A DNA stretch of 64,000 bases, taken from IMG/VR virus record IMGVR_UViG_3300034190_002401, positions 21,459 through 85,458 of that record; one strand, 5' to 3'. A model generated the notes under the pieces. The model saw nothing but the letters and a program-made list of their open reading frames with translations. It was not told the DNA's origin and made no database searches. This stretch comes from a virus. Of this stretch, positions 42,405-50,639 are shown one piece after another; position 1 is the stretch's first letter, and each line of letters begins with the position of its first letter. The translations under genes and the position numbers were made by a program.

Positions 42405-42703
42405 TTCACTTCCGTATATTAGACAAGACGCTTTGCGGTGCTGACTACAAAGAGCCTAGCAAGAAAGTAGCGAAGGATGGTAGATTCTGTGATGAATGCA
42501 TACAGGTAATGTGGCAAGAGCAGTACAGGCGAAACACACTCATGCCATATGTCAGAAAGGCTAGCAAGAACAAACCGAAAGTAGAACCTGTTGAGGAGCA
42601 TGTAGTTGAGGAGATAACAACAAAAGGAAGTGGTTTGTTTTTGGCCGATTATAGGCTTTCCCATTTAAAGGAACAACATAGGAGAGGTGTGAAAACAGTA
42701 TGA
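42401..42703 (+). CDS. Small zinc-site protein with LSHLKEQ tail
   Basis: 100 residues. CGADYKEPS...FCDEC (about 12-33) suggests a metal site; residues 45-70 are Lys-rich. The tail YRLSHLKEQ is encoded by promoter copy 6. Not recognised. Confidence 0.6.
   Translation: MIHFRILDKTLCGADYKEPSKKVAKDGRFCDECIQVMWQEQYRRNTLMPYVRKASKNKPKVEPVEEHVVEEITTKGSGLFLADYRLSHLKEQHRRGVKTV
42656..42675 (+). promoter_or_regulatory. Early promoter element, copy 6
   Basis: Exact CTTTCCCATTTAAAGGAACA inside the end of the preceding gene. TTTAAA is centred about 33 bases before ATG 42700, with GGAGAGG between them. Confidence 0.8.
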
Positions 42704-43011
42704 TGAGTGAAAGAGAACAAGATGAAAGAGATGAATACAGGGCAGACGCTGCGTGGGAAGCCGCACAGGAAGATAGGTACTGGAACTGCGAGCATGAGAA
42801 CTGGTCTATTACAGACGAGGGTATCGTGGATGTCGAGAGTTGGAAGAACGGCAAGAAGTTGGATGAACCAATAGCGTGCATCGAAGTAGAGTGTGATGAC
42901 TGTGGTAGAACCAACTACCTGAGAGTACACTACAGCAGAATCCTAGAACTCCTGAGAGGAGTGGATTGGAGCAACGATGGTATAGACGAGGATGGGTGGT
43001 CTGAATGTTAA
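42700..43011 (+). CDS. Small zinc-site protein
   Basis: 103 residues. CEHENW (about 30), then VECDDCGRTNYLRV (about 64), likely one zinc site in an acidic protein. Starts ATGATG after promoter copy 6. Not recognised. Confidence 0.65.
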   Translation: MMSEREQDERDEYRADAAWEAAQEDRYWNCEHENWSITDEGIVDVESWKNGKKLDEPIACIEVECDDCGRTNYLRVHYSRILELLRGVDWSNDGIDEDGWSEC

Positions 43012-43262
43012 GTGAAGAGCAGAGCAGACTGAACATAGGTAGGACGATAATCAAGGCGATAGAGGAGCATGATGAGAAGTTCTACGAGGAGTACATCGAG
43101 AAGTACACTGAGTACCCCGATGAAGAGGCTGACAAGTACTACGATGGTACTGCTAACTACGATGACGACGTAGACATAGCAGAGATGAATGCAATCATCG
43201 ACATACTACACTACGTAGTCACCAACCATCACCCACACAAGGTAGGAGGTGTGGAAGAATGA
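43005..43262 (+). CDS. Small acidic protein
   Basis: 85 residues, rich in Glu, Asp and Tyr (YEEYIEKYTEYPDEEADKYY). Could mimic DNA by its charge, as some anti-restriction proteins do, but this is only composition. Overlaps neighbours. Confidence 0.6.
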   Translation: MLSEEQSRLNIGRTIIKAIEEHDEKFYEEYIEKYTEYPDEEADKYYDGTANYDDDVDIAEMNAIIDILHYVVTNHHPHKVGGVEE

Positions 43263-43396
43263 GAGCGGGGAAGTTCGATAGACACGAGTCAGCAGTCGAG
43301 CGTAAACTCGACCGCATCATACAACTGTTGGAAGCACACTTGAAAATACTGACAGCCTTTTCTGTGGCTGAGATGTTATTGGAGGATGAGGAATGA
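43259..43396 (+). CDS. 45-residue helical protein
   Basis: Start overlaps the previous stop and the stop overlaps the next start (ATGA at both ends). One amphipathic helix (AVERKLDRIIQLLEAHLKIL). Unknown role. Confidence 0.55.
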   Translation: MRAGKFDRHESAVERKLDRIIQLLEAHLKILTAFSVAEMLLEDEE

Positions 43397-43605
43397 ATCA
43401 CGTGAGTATTGAAACCACATCAGGTAATACAAGCATCAGACTGTCTGATGTGTCGGCAGTCACACATACAGTCGAATCGAAGTATCTGAAGAAACATGCA
43501 ATATTGGACATTCACATGTCTAATGGTACGATATTTACAACCAAACCTATGAAGGTAGAAGAGGCTATCCTCTTTCAGAATCAGGTATGGAGTGGTGAAA
43601 GATGA
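43393..43605 (+). CDS. Small beta-rich hypothetical protein
   Basis: 70 residues, with alternating strand-like sequences (NTSIRLSDVSAVTHTV, AILDIHMSNGTIFTT). No family recognised. Overlaps both neighbours. Confidence 0.6.
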   Translation: MNHVSIETTSGNTSIRLSDVSAVTHTVESKYLKKHAILDIHMSNGTIFTTKPMKVEEAILFQNQVWSGER

Positions 43606-43934
43606 TTGAAGACAAGATAAGGCAGATTGAGGAACAGGCAAGACAGATGATTGAGGAAGGTCAGAAACTGGCTAACCTGAAAGACACACTACAGAAGTTG
43701 GAGCAGTGTATGCAAAGCGGTCACGTGTGGCAACTAGGTATGGGTAACACATCAGAACTGTCACCTAATGGTGGAGTGCAAGGCAACATATCCGACGTGT
43801 TCGAGATACCACTGTATTGCACCAACTGCGGAGCGAGAGTCGTGATGAAGGATAGTGATGGGGCAGATGTGTACTACGCTATGGGCAACAAGGTAAGCGA
43901 GTTGCTTAGGAGTGATGATGATGAACAGGAGTGA
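43602..43934 (+). CDS. Coiled-coil plus zinc-site protein
   Basis: 110 residues: a coiled coil (about 1-35, IRQIEEQARQMIEEGQKL), a Cys at 36, then YCTNCG (about 73). Likely a dimer with a zinc knuckle. Not recognised. Confidence 0.6.
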   Translation: MIEDKIRQIEEQARQMIEEGQKLANLKDTLQKLEQCMQSGHVWQLGMGNTSELSPNGGVQGNISDVFEIPLYCTNCGARVVMKDSDGADVYYAMGNKVSELLRSDDDEQE

Positions 43935-44308
43935 TGGAGATGGCAAACGAAGGTGGGAAACCAGAGCAGGTAATCGGTAAGTCTGAGATAGTCAAGCAGA
44001 CATACGAGACGCATGTTGATGATGGGAAGAAGAAGATTGCGTCTTCACTCGAACTACCACTGAAGGTGATTGTTCTCGCTGAGGTACTACAGAGAGAGGT
44101 GCAGAAGCATCCCCATTGGGATTGTAGGAGAACACCACACGCACTGTTCGTTGATTGCATATACATCGTATGCAAGAAGATTGGAGTCAAGGTGACATCC
44201 AGAGGGATAGCCACCAAGACCAAAGAGGCTCTGGGAGTAGGCACTCAACCGAGACCCAGAGAATGGTCGTCACAGTTTCAACAATTGATAGACAAGGTGT
44301 TGGGATGA
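43931..44308 (+). CDS. TFB-cyclin-like small protein
   Basis: 125 residues from GTG 43931; ATG 43934 or 43940 are alternatives. LPLKVIVLAEVLQREV then RRTPHALFVDCIYIVCKKIGVKVTSRGIAT resembles one cyclin-type repeat of the archaeal transcription factor TFB (the arginine-x-proline-x-alanine, IYI, late T-xx-IA spacing). A single-repeat TFB-like protein could redirect host RNA polymerase to the viral promoters. Weak similarity by eye; it might instead be an unrelated helical protein. Confidence 0.4.
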   Translation: MMEMANEGGKPEQVIGKSEIVKQTYETHVDDGKKKIASSLELPLKVIVLAEVLQREVQKHPHWDCRRTPHALFVDCIYIVCKKIGVKVTSRGIATKTKEALGVGTQPRPREWSSQFQQLIDKVLG

Positions 44309-45714
44309 ACTTCCTGAAGGCCTCTAGACTATACGAGTCACTGAGGCAGGGGAGCAACAAGAGAGAAGTGCTCTCGAAGATAGAGGATGAAAACTCCGCC
44401 CAAGATTTTTACAGACTGCTTTATCCACAGAAGGCACTACTGACGAAGAACGGACTAGCATCGCTTTTCGCTGAAGAGGTAGGTGTGTTCATTGATGTGG
44501 TTATGGATGTGTTAGGTGAGAACGACCTAGCACTCACACTCGCACAGGAGAGCAACGCCAGCACGTCACAAGGCTGGTCAGTCAAGGATGCGTTCAGGAT
44601 GATGGAGAGCCTATCTATGAATGCAGTCGAGGTGCTAGACACAGCACACAAGATGGATGAGATTGAAGCCAGACTGTTCTGGAGTCATGTCTTGGCCAAC
44701 AAGCCTCCAATCACATCACGAGCATTCGTGATACACTTAGGCATCAGCAGAGGCATCCACGCTGATGTGATGAAGAGACATGCGTCTCTGAAGGATGCCA
44801 CAGAACTTATTCATTTGATATTCCAAGACCCTCAGGGTCTAGACATACCAGACAGGTGGTATGAAGAACCTAATCTGGCTCTATCACCTAGGAGGTATCT
44901 ACCCTTTCATCCACATGATTCAATGGAGAAACTTGAGGAGTTTAATTACTCTCGATACCAAAGAATACCCAACAAGGGTTCGACAAAGATGTTGTATGTG
45001 ATTAGAGAGCAGGATGGAGTTCGCTTCGTCTGGAGAGACAGGAGTGGGAAGATTGTGTCCAACGGGCAAGCACCTGACTCGTCGTGGCTTCCAGACACTC
45101 CTATGATATTGGAGACGGTGACTGATGGCAATAACATACATGTGTTCGATGCTATCTTTCCAAGATACCACACTCTCACTCTTGAAGAGAGACTGGCTAA
45201 ACTACAGGAGCATACGAAAGACACACCTATCATTGTACACCAACCAACACGTATAGATAGTATGGTTGACCTAATTAGCAGTCTCAAAGATGATGAGGCT
45301 ATAAGATTCCCAGAAATAGGTGAATACAAACCACTGGAGAGTGGTGGCTACGTTATGATGTCATCTCTATCCAAGATGATTCTGAGACTACATTCTGTGA
45401 GAAATATACAGGACACCTTGTCTGTAAGACTCTCATGTGTTGATGGTTATGATGACTTCATAGTGGTTGGTGAGGTCGATGTAGTCAGTGATGTGAAGAA
45501 CACTATACGAGGTATGGTAGACAGGCTATGCACTATCATGCCCAGCAAAGACTGGGAAGACATACCAGACGAGATTATCATACCGATAGAGGCGGTTGTT
45601 CCCAGTATATTGAAAAACCCACTGTCAATCCCAGACGCCCTTGTCGTCTCAGCAAGAGATGATTTGGGTATGAGTGACGTGACTCAATACGTCGATTTCA
45701 TACATGCGAGTTGA
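44305..45714 (+). CDS. ATP-dependent DNA ligase-like protein, probably inactive
   Basis: 469 residues from ATG 44305 overlapping the previous stop. Residues 30-155 look like the helical DNA-binding domain of archaeal ligases (GLASLFAEEVG, GENDLALTLAQ, EARLFWSHVLANKPP). The nucleotidyl-transferase core follows: motif I region REQDGVRFVW, where the catalytic lysine is Glu; motif III region MILETVTDG then HVFDAIF and EERLAKLQ, with the DGE acid lost. Length fits a ligase lacking part of the OB domain. Without the lysine it cannot form the enzyme-AMP link, so a structural or DNA-binding role is more likely. It is the gene before the replication module. Confidence 0.6.
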   Translation: MNFLKASRLYESLRQGSNKREVLSKIEDENSAQDFYRLLYPQKALLTKNGLASLFAEEVGVFIDVVMDVLGENDLALTLAQESNASTSQGWSVKDAFRMMESLSMNAVEVLDTAHKMDEIEARLFWSHVLANKPPITSRAFVIHLGISRGIHADVMKRHASLKDATELIHLIFQDPQGLDIPDRWYEEPNLALSPRRYLPFHPHDSMEKLEEFNYSRYQRIPNKGSTKMLYVIREQDGVRFVWRDRSGKIVSNGQAPDSSWLPDTPMILETVTDGNNIHVFDAIFPRYHTLTLEERLAKLQEHTKDTPIIVHQPTRIDSMVDLISSLKDDEAIRFPEIGEYKPLESGGYVMMSSLSKMILRLHSVRNIQDTLSVRLSCVDGYDDFIVVGEVDVVSDVKNTIRGMVDRLCTIMPSKDWEDIPDEIIIPIEAVVPSILKNPLSIPDALVVSARDDLGMSDVTQYVDFIHAS

Positions 45715-45718
45715 TACA

Positions 45719-46153
45719 ATGACATTACATCCTGATAATTTCTGGTTTGGTTTAGGCTTCCTCTGTGCTGATTTGAAGTTCAACTTCAGCATCCAGAAGA
45801 GTGCCTCATCCGCAAATGGATTCAGGGTACTGCGTTCTATTTCGTTTCGCTCATATATAAAGCAACAACAAAGTAAAAGCGAAAATGGTTTTCTTTTTCT
45901 GAACGAGGTATTGGAGAAGTTCGGATTACCTTTTGATGAGAGAGTGACCAAGCAGAAGGACATAGAGAAGTGGATGACTATGATTGCTCACTTCAAGTTA
46001 GAGGACAGGCTACTAGACAGAGATGGCTATCTATCTCTGAAGTGGGTGCTGGACAACCCACCACCAAAAGAATATGAGACCTTCGTAGAATGGGTCAAAA
46101 ATGCAGATGAGAGGCTTTCCCATTTAAAGGAACAAGAGAGGAATAGTGTATGA
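45719..46153 (+). CDS. Hypothetical protein with LSHLKEQ tail
   Basis: 144 residues from ATG 45719; the frame also allows ATG 45704. The N-terminal part (FWFGLGFLCADLKFNF, GFRVLRSISF) has a faint LAGLIDADG-like look; the rest is helical. A TATA-type site lies inside the gene at 45853. The tail ERLSHLKEQ comes from promoter copy 7. The true start is unclear. Confidence 0.55.
   Translation: MTLHPDNFWFGLGFLCADLKFNFSIQKSASSANGFRVLRSISFRSYIKQQQSKSENGFLFLNEVLEKFGLPFDERVTKQKDIEKWMTMIAHFKLEDRLLDRDGYLSLKWVLDNPPPKEYETFVEWVKNADERLSHLKEQERNSV
45853..45872 (+). promoter_or_regulatory. TATATAAAGCAACAACAAAG promoter variant
   Basis: ATATATAAAG followed by CAACAACAAA, the same downstream block as at 42134. 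The ATG about 27 bases later (45885) is out of frame and opens only six codons, so what it drives is uncertain; the downstream transcript may start here. Confidence 0.4.
46115..46134 (+). promoter_or_regulatory. Early promoter element, copy 7
   Basis: Exact CTTTCCCATTTAAAGGAACA. TTTAAA is centred about 24 bases before ATG 46150 of the clamp loader, so it drives the core replication genes. Confidence 0.85.
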
Positions 46154-47103
46154 AGTCATGGAATGAGATTGGTAGACCCACCGAGTTTGAGGATATAGTT
46201 GGACAGCATGCTTTCACTAAGGATGCTCTGAACTGGAAGGCGAACGACTCCTACCCAGACTCCCTACTCTTCGTAGGTCAGAGTGGTGTGGGTAAGACTA
46301 CAGCAGCACGTGTGATTGCCAGACAGATGCTAGACAGAGCGATAGACTGTGATTACTATGAGTGCAACGCCAGTGACGAAAGGGGCATCGAGTTCATTCG
46401 TGTATTCCTGAAGCAGGCTGCACAGACTAGCCCATACATGGCAGATAGAAAGGTCATCCTTCTTGATGAGGCTGATGGTCTGACTCCTGCTGCACAGGAT
46501 GCATTGAGACAGATTATAGAGAACAGCACAGAGAACTGTCTATTCATATTCACAGCCAATGATGAGAGCAAGATACGACCTGCCATCAAGAGCAGGTGTG
46601 TAGTATACAAGTTCAAGGCTGTTGACAGCAAGGAGGGTGCGAAGCATCTCCACAACGTATGTGAGAAGTGTGGAGTGCCTGAGGCTGTCCTCAATGTGTG
46701 GAAGGACTACTTCCCAAGACTCGTCACCTACATGGGTGGGGACTTGAGGTCAGCAGTAGGTGTGTTGGAATCGTTGCAGAAGCATGACATGCATGCCCTG
46801 AAAGACAGGGTGAGTGACTTCAGTGGACCGAGCCAAGCAGCCCTGTCTGCTTTGACAGACGAGTGGATGGACATGCGTGTGCAGTTCCACAAGGCAGTCT
46901 CCAACGGAAGGGACAGGTTCTTCGTGATGCGTTCCTTCTATCAGAATCTATCATCCCTGTTTGATATGGATGACGATGAGAAAGTCTGGACAGTGCTCTC
47001 TGTGTATGGTGATATGATGACACACATATACGAATGGCCTGACAGCGACCAAGCATTCCTCGACTACTTCGTAGCGAGATTAAGAAAGGAAGTGAAACAA
47101 TGA
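46150..47103 (+). CDS. Clamp loader small subunit (RFC-S-like AAA+ ATPase)
   Basis: 317 residues, the usual RFC small-subunit length. Walker A GQSGVGKTT (43-51), YYECNASDERG, Walker B ILLDEAD (about 101), sensor 1 FTANDES, and the arginine finger SRC (about 153) are all present. It loads the PCNA-like clamp encoded 3 kb downstream. No large RFC subunit is seen in the window, so the virus may use the host one or a homo-oligomer. Confidence 0.95.
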   Translation: MKSWNEIGRPTEFEDIVGQHAFTKDALNWKANDSYPDSLLFVGQSGVGKTTAARVIARQMLDRAIDCDYYECNASDERGIEFIRVFLKQAAQTSPYMADRKVILLDEADGLTPAAQDALRQIIENSTENCLFIFTANDESKIRPAIKSRCVVYKFKAVDSKEGAKHLHNVCEKCGVPEAVLNVWKDYFPRLVTYMGGDLRSAVGVLESLQKHDMHALKDRVSDFSGPSQAALSALTDEWMDMRVQFHKAVSNGRDRFFVMRSFYQNLSSLFDMDDDEKVWTVLSVYGDMMTHIYEWPDSDQAFLDYFVARLRKEVKQ

Positions 47104-47237
47104 ACAGCGGTGTAATAGAAGAATTAGATAGAACGATACAAGGTGGTCTACTTGGTATACAAGTTAGCATAGACAACCTGAATATAACGATGAAGGCAGT
47201 CCTTAATGAGATAAAGGAGATGAAGAAAAATGAATGA
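47100..47237 (+). CDS. 45-residue helical protein
   Basis: Start overlaps the clamp-loader stop; the end overlaps the next gene by eight bases. Amphipathic helix (NLNITMKAVLNEIKEMKK). Unknown role. Confidence 0.55.
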   Translation: MNSGVIEELDRTIQGGLLGIQVSIDNLNITMKAVLNEIKEMKKNE

Positions 47238-48606
47238 AGAAAACCATGAATACGAGTATGAAGACGTACCAGAGAAAGCCAACGACAGTCCACTTGCTAT
47301 GCCAGAGGGTGTCATAGAACGCATGCAGAAGCACGCAGAAAGAACAGGAGACAAGTTGCCTGATGTAATCAAGCACTTCCTCTCTTTCATTGAGAGCGAG
47401 CACTCATGTGAAGATTGGATGGAAGAGGATGAGGACTTACTCATCGACTGGGCAGAGCAGTGTTTCATCCAGTTGAGGCGAAGCACAGTAGGTGGTGGGG
47501 CTAACACAGTTCCATTCGTAGGTTGCTTCGTAGGTGTAGACGCTAAGAAGACAGACCGCAGAGGTGGTATGGTTAGCAGGGCAACTAGAGAGTTCGTCAT
47601 GAATAACAAGGAAGCAGTTGACAACGGAGTTGTAGGAGAGTACTTCCATCAAGGAAACTTCTGGGGTATCAAGACTGCTAATGGTGTGATAGATACCAAC
47701 GACCCGATTGAAGAAGAACCTTCGATGGGTATCAGAGTAGATGGAAAGTACATCTGTCTGATGGGAAGAACAACAGGGAGACCAATGTATCCTTCCCTAC
47801 TAGGTAGAAACTATTACTTCTTGGGCAACCATGAGAATGAGTTCGACAAAGATATCAAACTATGGAGAGTAGATGCTCTAGGAGAGTCTTCTGATATGAA
47901 AGTAAAGGTAGGAGAGGCATGTAGGATACAGGTCAGGCCACCTAACGCTGAAGCAGCAGAGGCATTCAGAGATGTACTTGGTACTGGTATAGGTTTCCAT
48001 GAGAACATAGAGTATACCACTAACTTCGTAGATGAGGATGAGGTGAAGTTCCTCCATCCACACAAGTTCCTAGCATCTGATTTGTTCCATCAACTGTATG
48101 TGCCACTTGAATCATTGAGTGATGCTTATGCTACTGGTAGTAGAACCTTTGAGATAAATGGTGAGGTAGGTAAGGCAGGACCTATTGTATTCACAAAAGG
48201 TAGCGTGAGCAGACTATCTACAGAGGGTAGAGAGAGTGCGTATGATGAGTCTGGTAGAAACTTCAGCCTCAATCTAACTAACATATCCCTACAGAGTCAG
48301 TATGGAGATAAGCCACAAGCAGAGGTATCGTGCTGGATTAGTGGAGCATGCCATGACAACTCGAATCCGTTCGTTGCTAGAAAGGGCGATGAGGAAATAC
48401 CTTGGGCTGAGAAGTCATCAATCATTGTGATTGGAAGAATAGGTATGAGTGTGAGGGATGGTGTGGAGAGTCCTAAGATGAATGTCTTTGGTATCTATGC
48501 AGACCCAAGGAGAATACGAAAGAGGACACAAGGTGGTAACACCAACATGTCCCAATTCATAGGAGAAGAGTCCAAGTCGGAAGATGAAGAAGACAAACAG
48601 GAGTGA
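47230..48606 (+). CDS. Hypothetical replication-module protein, RPA-like candidate
   Basis: 458 residues. Acidic ends around a beta-rich centre (FVGCFVGVDAK, KYICLMGRTTGR, AEVSCWISGACHD, SIIVIGRIGMSVRDG, MNVFGIYA). The strand pattern could be one or more OB folds, and the position between clamp loader and RadA-like ATPase suggests a single-stranded DNA-binding replication protein. There is no decisive motif, so this remains a guess. Confidence 0.5.
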   Translation: MNEENHEYEYEDVPEKANDSPLAMPEGVIERMQKHAERTGDKLPDVIKHFLSFIESEHSCEDWMEEDEDLLIDWAEQCFIQLRRSTVGGGANTVPFVGCFVGVDAKKTDRRGGMVSRATREFVMNNKEAVDNGVVGEYFHQGNFWGIKTANGVIDTNDPIEEEPSMGIRVDGKYICLMGRTTGRPMYPSLLGRNYYFLGNHENEFDKDIKLWRVDALGESSDMKVKVGEACRIQVRPPNAEAAEAFRDVLGTGIGFHENIEYTTNFVDEDEVKFLHPHKFLASDLFHQLYVPLESLSDAYATGSRTFEINGEVGKAGPIVFTKGSVSRLSTEGRESAYDESGRNFSLNLTNISLQSQYGDKPQAEVSCWISGACHDNSNPFVARKGDEEIPWAEKSSIIVIGRIGMSVRDGVESPKMNVFGIYADPRRIRKRTQGGNTNMSQFIGEESKSEDEEDKQE

Positions 48607-48611
48607 TATAA

Positions 48612-48872
48612 ATGACTGAAAAGAAAATGAGTAAAAAAGAAGTAGAAACGATGAACGCACAACTGAAAGAGCAGTTGGCTACGGTGACATCCGAGGCACA
48701 GAGAATCTCTGAAGCAGCACAGGAGATACAAGCACAATCTGCTAACAGACTGATTATTATCAGGCTGCTAGAGACATTCGTAAACAGTGTCAATGTGAGT
48801 CTTCAACAACTACAGAGAGACTTGAATGAGATACAAGGTTCTCCTCAACAACAAGTGGAAAGTGAGGACTAA
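48612..48872 (+). CDS. Small coiled-coil protein
   Basis: 86 residues, nearly all helix with heptads (MNAQLKEQLATVTSEAQR and LETFVNSVNVSLQQLQRD). Six bases after the previous gene, one-base overlap with the next. Perhaps a partner of the RadA-like ATPase. Confidence 0.6.
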   Translation: MTEKKMSKKEVETMNAQLKEQLATVTSEAQRISEAAQEIQAQSANRLIIIRLLETFVNSVNVSLQQLQRDLNEIQGSPQQQVESED

Positions 48873-49888
48873 TGGCTGGATTCGGTAAAGCAAAGCAGAT
48901 GGAAGCGTCGAGAGACATACCACCTGCACTACAGAACACCCAACCTGATGTGGCCCCACTACAACAGGCGAAAAAGCCCATGACTCAGAAGGCTGACGCC
49001 TTCGCAGACTTGAGGGCTGAGTTGACTAACCTGCATCAGAACAGACCCAAGACTCACATGTTCGTGGGTATCGCCGGTCATGAGAACACAGGTAAGTCAG
49101 CCATTGTGCTTGACGCATTCGTCAAGGATGAGGAAGCAACCAAGAGGGGAGACACTCTTGAGATTGTGGACTTCGATGGTGGGGGGTCGGCATCAGCCAG
49201 TGCCTTCTACGCAGACAATGACCGCATTCAGTGTTGGGACCCTTGGGTCATGCAGACTGGTGACAGGACTGCGTATGATTATCCAGAGACTCACAATCGT
49301 GTCATGAAGATTATGCAGTTCGCCTTGCAGAGAGCCAAGGAACAGAACGCACCTGACTATGACGGACCTCGACTATGGGGTGTGTTGGTGACAGGTGTTG
49401 ACCTCTGGGACAGCGTATGTGTCAACAACATGCGTATCGTGGATTTGAATCTCGCTAAGGATGGTATCGACAGTGCTGATTGGAATAAGAAAGTGGGTCA
49501 CCAGTGGGATTGGGCGATACGCAAGACTCGTTTCCATCAGTTGACTGCTGTGTGCAAGGGACTGGTTAAGCAGGGTGTACGTATCTTCTGGGAAACCCAT
49601 CTTAGGATTACCAACTACTCTTTCGGAAAGAATGAGGAAGCGGCTAAGTGGAGGCCTGATTGGGAGAAGGCAAGCAACAACTTCGTGTTCCAGATTATCA
49701 CCATGAACAGGGAAGACTCCTATGATGATGAGACAGGTAAGTTAGTCAAGAGTGAGTACACTGCTACGTTCGACAAGTGTAAGACCAACGCACAACTACA
49801 GGGGCAGAAGAGGACAGTTCTAGTTACTGAAGTAGGTAAGCCTGCTGTGTTCCTTGGACTGCCTGAACTATACGACGGAAGTCTGTGA
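48872..49888 (+). CDS. RadA/RecA-like ATPase
   Basis: 338 residues. Walker A GHENTGKS (about 69-76), then LEIVDFDGGGS and LWGVLVTGVDLW, which fit a RecA-type core; the end contains FDKCKTNAQLQG. Such viral ATPases act in recombination or as helicase-loading factors. The N-terminal 60 residues are polar. PCNA follows directly. Confidence 0.7.
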   Translation: MAGFGKAKQMEASRDIPPALQNTQPDVAPLQQAKKPMTQKADAFADLRAELTNLHQNRPKTHMFVGIAGHENTGKSAIVLDAFVKDEEATKRGDTLEIVDFDGGGSASASAFYADNDRIQCWDPWVMQTGDRTAYDYPETHNRVMKIMQFALQRAKEQNAPDYDGPRLWGVLVTGVDLWDSVCVNNMRIVDLNLAKDGIDSADWNKKVGHQWDWAIRKTRFHQLTAVCKGLVKQGVRIFWETHLRITNYSFGKNEEAAKWRPDWEKASNNFVFQIITMNREDSYDDETGKLVKSEYTATFDKCKTNAQLQGQKRTVLVTEVGKPAVFLGLPELYDGSL

Positions 49889-49889
49889 T

Positions 49890-50639
49890 ATGACACACGT
49901 GACTCTTGATAGGAAGAAGGCGTTAGCCTTCCTCTCATCGTTCGGTGAGAATGTGGAAGACCTGTTAGTGATGGTAGCGGGTGCTAGGTTAACTGGTACT
50001 ATCGCATACGACACACACTACCTACGCAGGCACATGCTAGTACCACATGATGATGTCAAGAGCGAGGGCAACCTAGGCATATCCGACCTGAAGAAGGTGG
50101 TGCAGTTCTGCAAGAAGGCCAAAGGTGCTAAGGTGGTGTTCACCCAACAGGACATGGGGAAGCAACTGACAGTGAAGTGTGATTCAATGACACTGAAAGT
50201 ACCCACCATGAGTAGCATCAACAGTTATTCCAAAGTCCCGTTCGTTGAGAAGATTCTCAAGCAGACGGAGAAGAGCATGTTCACCACGTACAAGGACAAG
50301 CAGTTAGAGGCTCACGGTACGATAGACATAACCAACCTGAAGTCGGTATCTAGTTTCAAGAACTTCTTCGCATATCCTAACTTCATGATATCATTACACC
50401 CAGAGGAGAATGAGTTCTTCCTCAGGGCAGGCAAACAAGGCACTATGCAATTGACAATCGACATCGAGTTGACAGATGCAGAAGGCCCGAACCAGAGATA
50501 TGAATCTAAGTTCGGGAAGTGGCTGATGGAATGTACCTCTCTTCTAGACGAGGGGAGTGCAGTTCTACACATGGGGGAAAGCACCTTCTTGTTCATTCAA
50601 CAAGATAACAGTTTCCTCGTTATCAAGAACGAGGCATGA
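49890..50639 (+). CDS. PCNA-like sliding clamp
   Basis: 249 residues from ATG 49890, close to PCNA length (about 245-250). The pattern is diverged, but the two-domain beta/alpha repeat (LGISDLKKVVQFCKKAKGA, then LTVKCDSMTLKVP) and placement between RadA-like ATPase and polymerase support it. It would tether PolB. The alternative is an unrelated replication protein. Confidence 0.65.
   Translation: MTHVTLDRKKALAFLSSFGENVEDLLVMVAGARLTGTIAYDTHYLRRHMLVPHDDVKSEGNLGISDLKKVVQFCKKAKGAKVVFTQQDMGKQLTVKCDSMTLKVPTMSSINSYSKVPFVEKILKQTEKSMFTTYKDKQLEAHGTIDITNLKSVSSFKNFFAYPNFMISLHPEENEFFLRAGKQGTMQLTIDIELTDAEGPNQRYESKFGKWLMECTSLLDEGSAVLHMGESTFLFIQQDNSFLVIKNEA

Noticed and set aside
45885-45904. ATG placed about 27 bases after the TATATAAAG box
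   Set aside because: Opens only six codons before a stop and is out of frame with the 45719 gene.
31840-46153. LSHLKEQ as a protein homology or targeting signal
   Set aside because: Explained by the promoter element; DNA is identical including flanks, and the proteins share nothing else.
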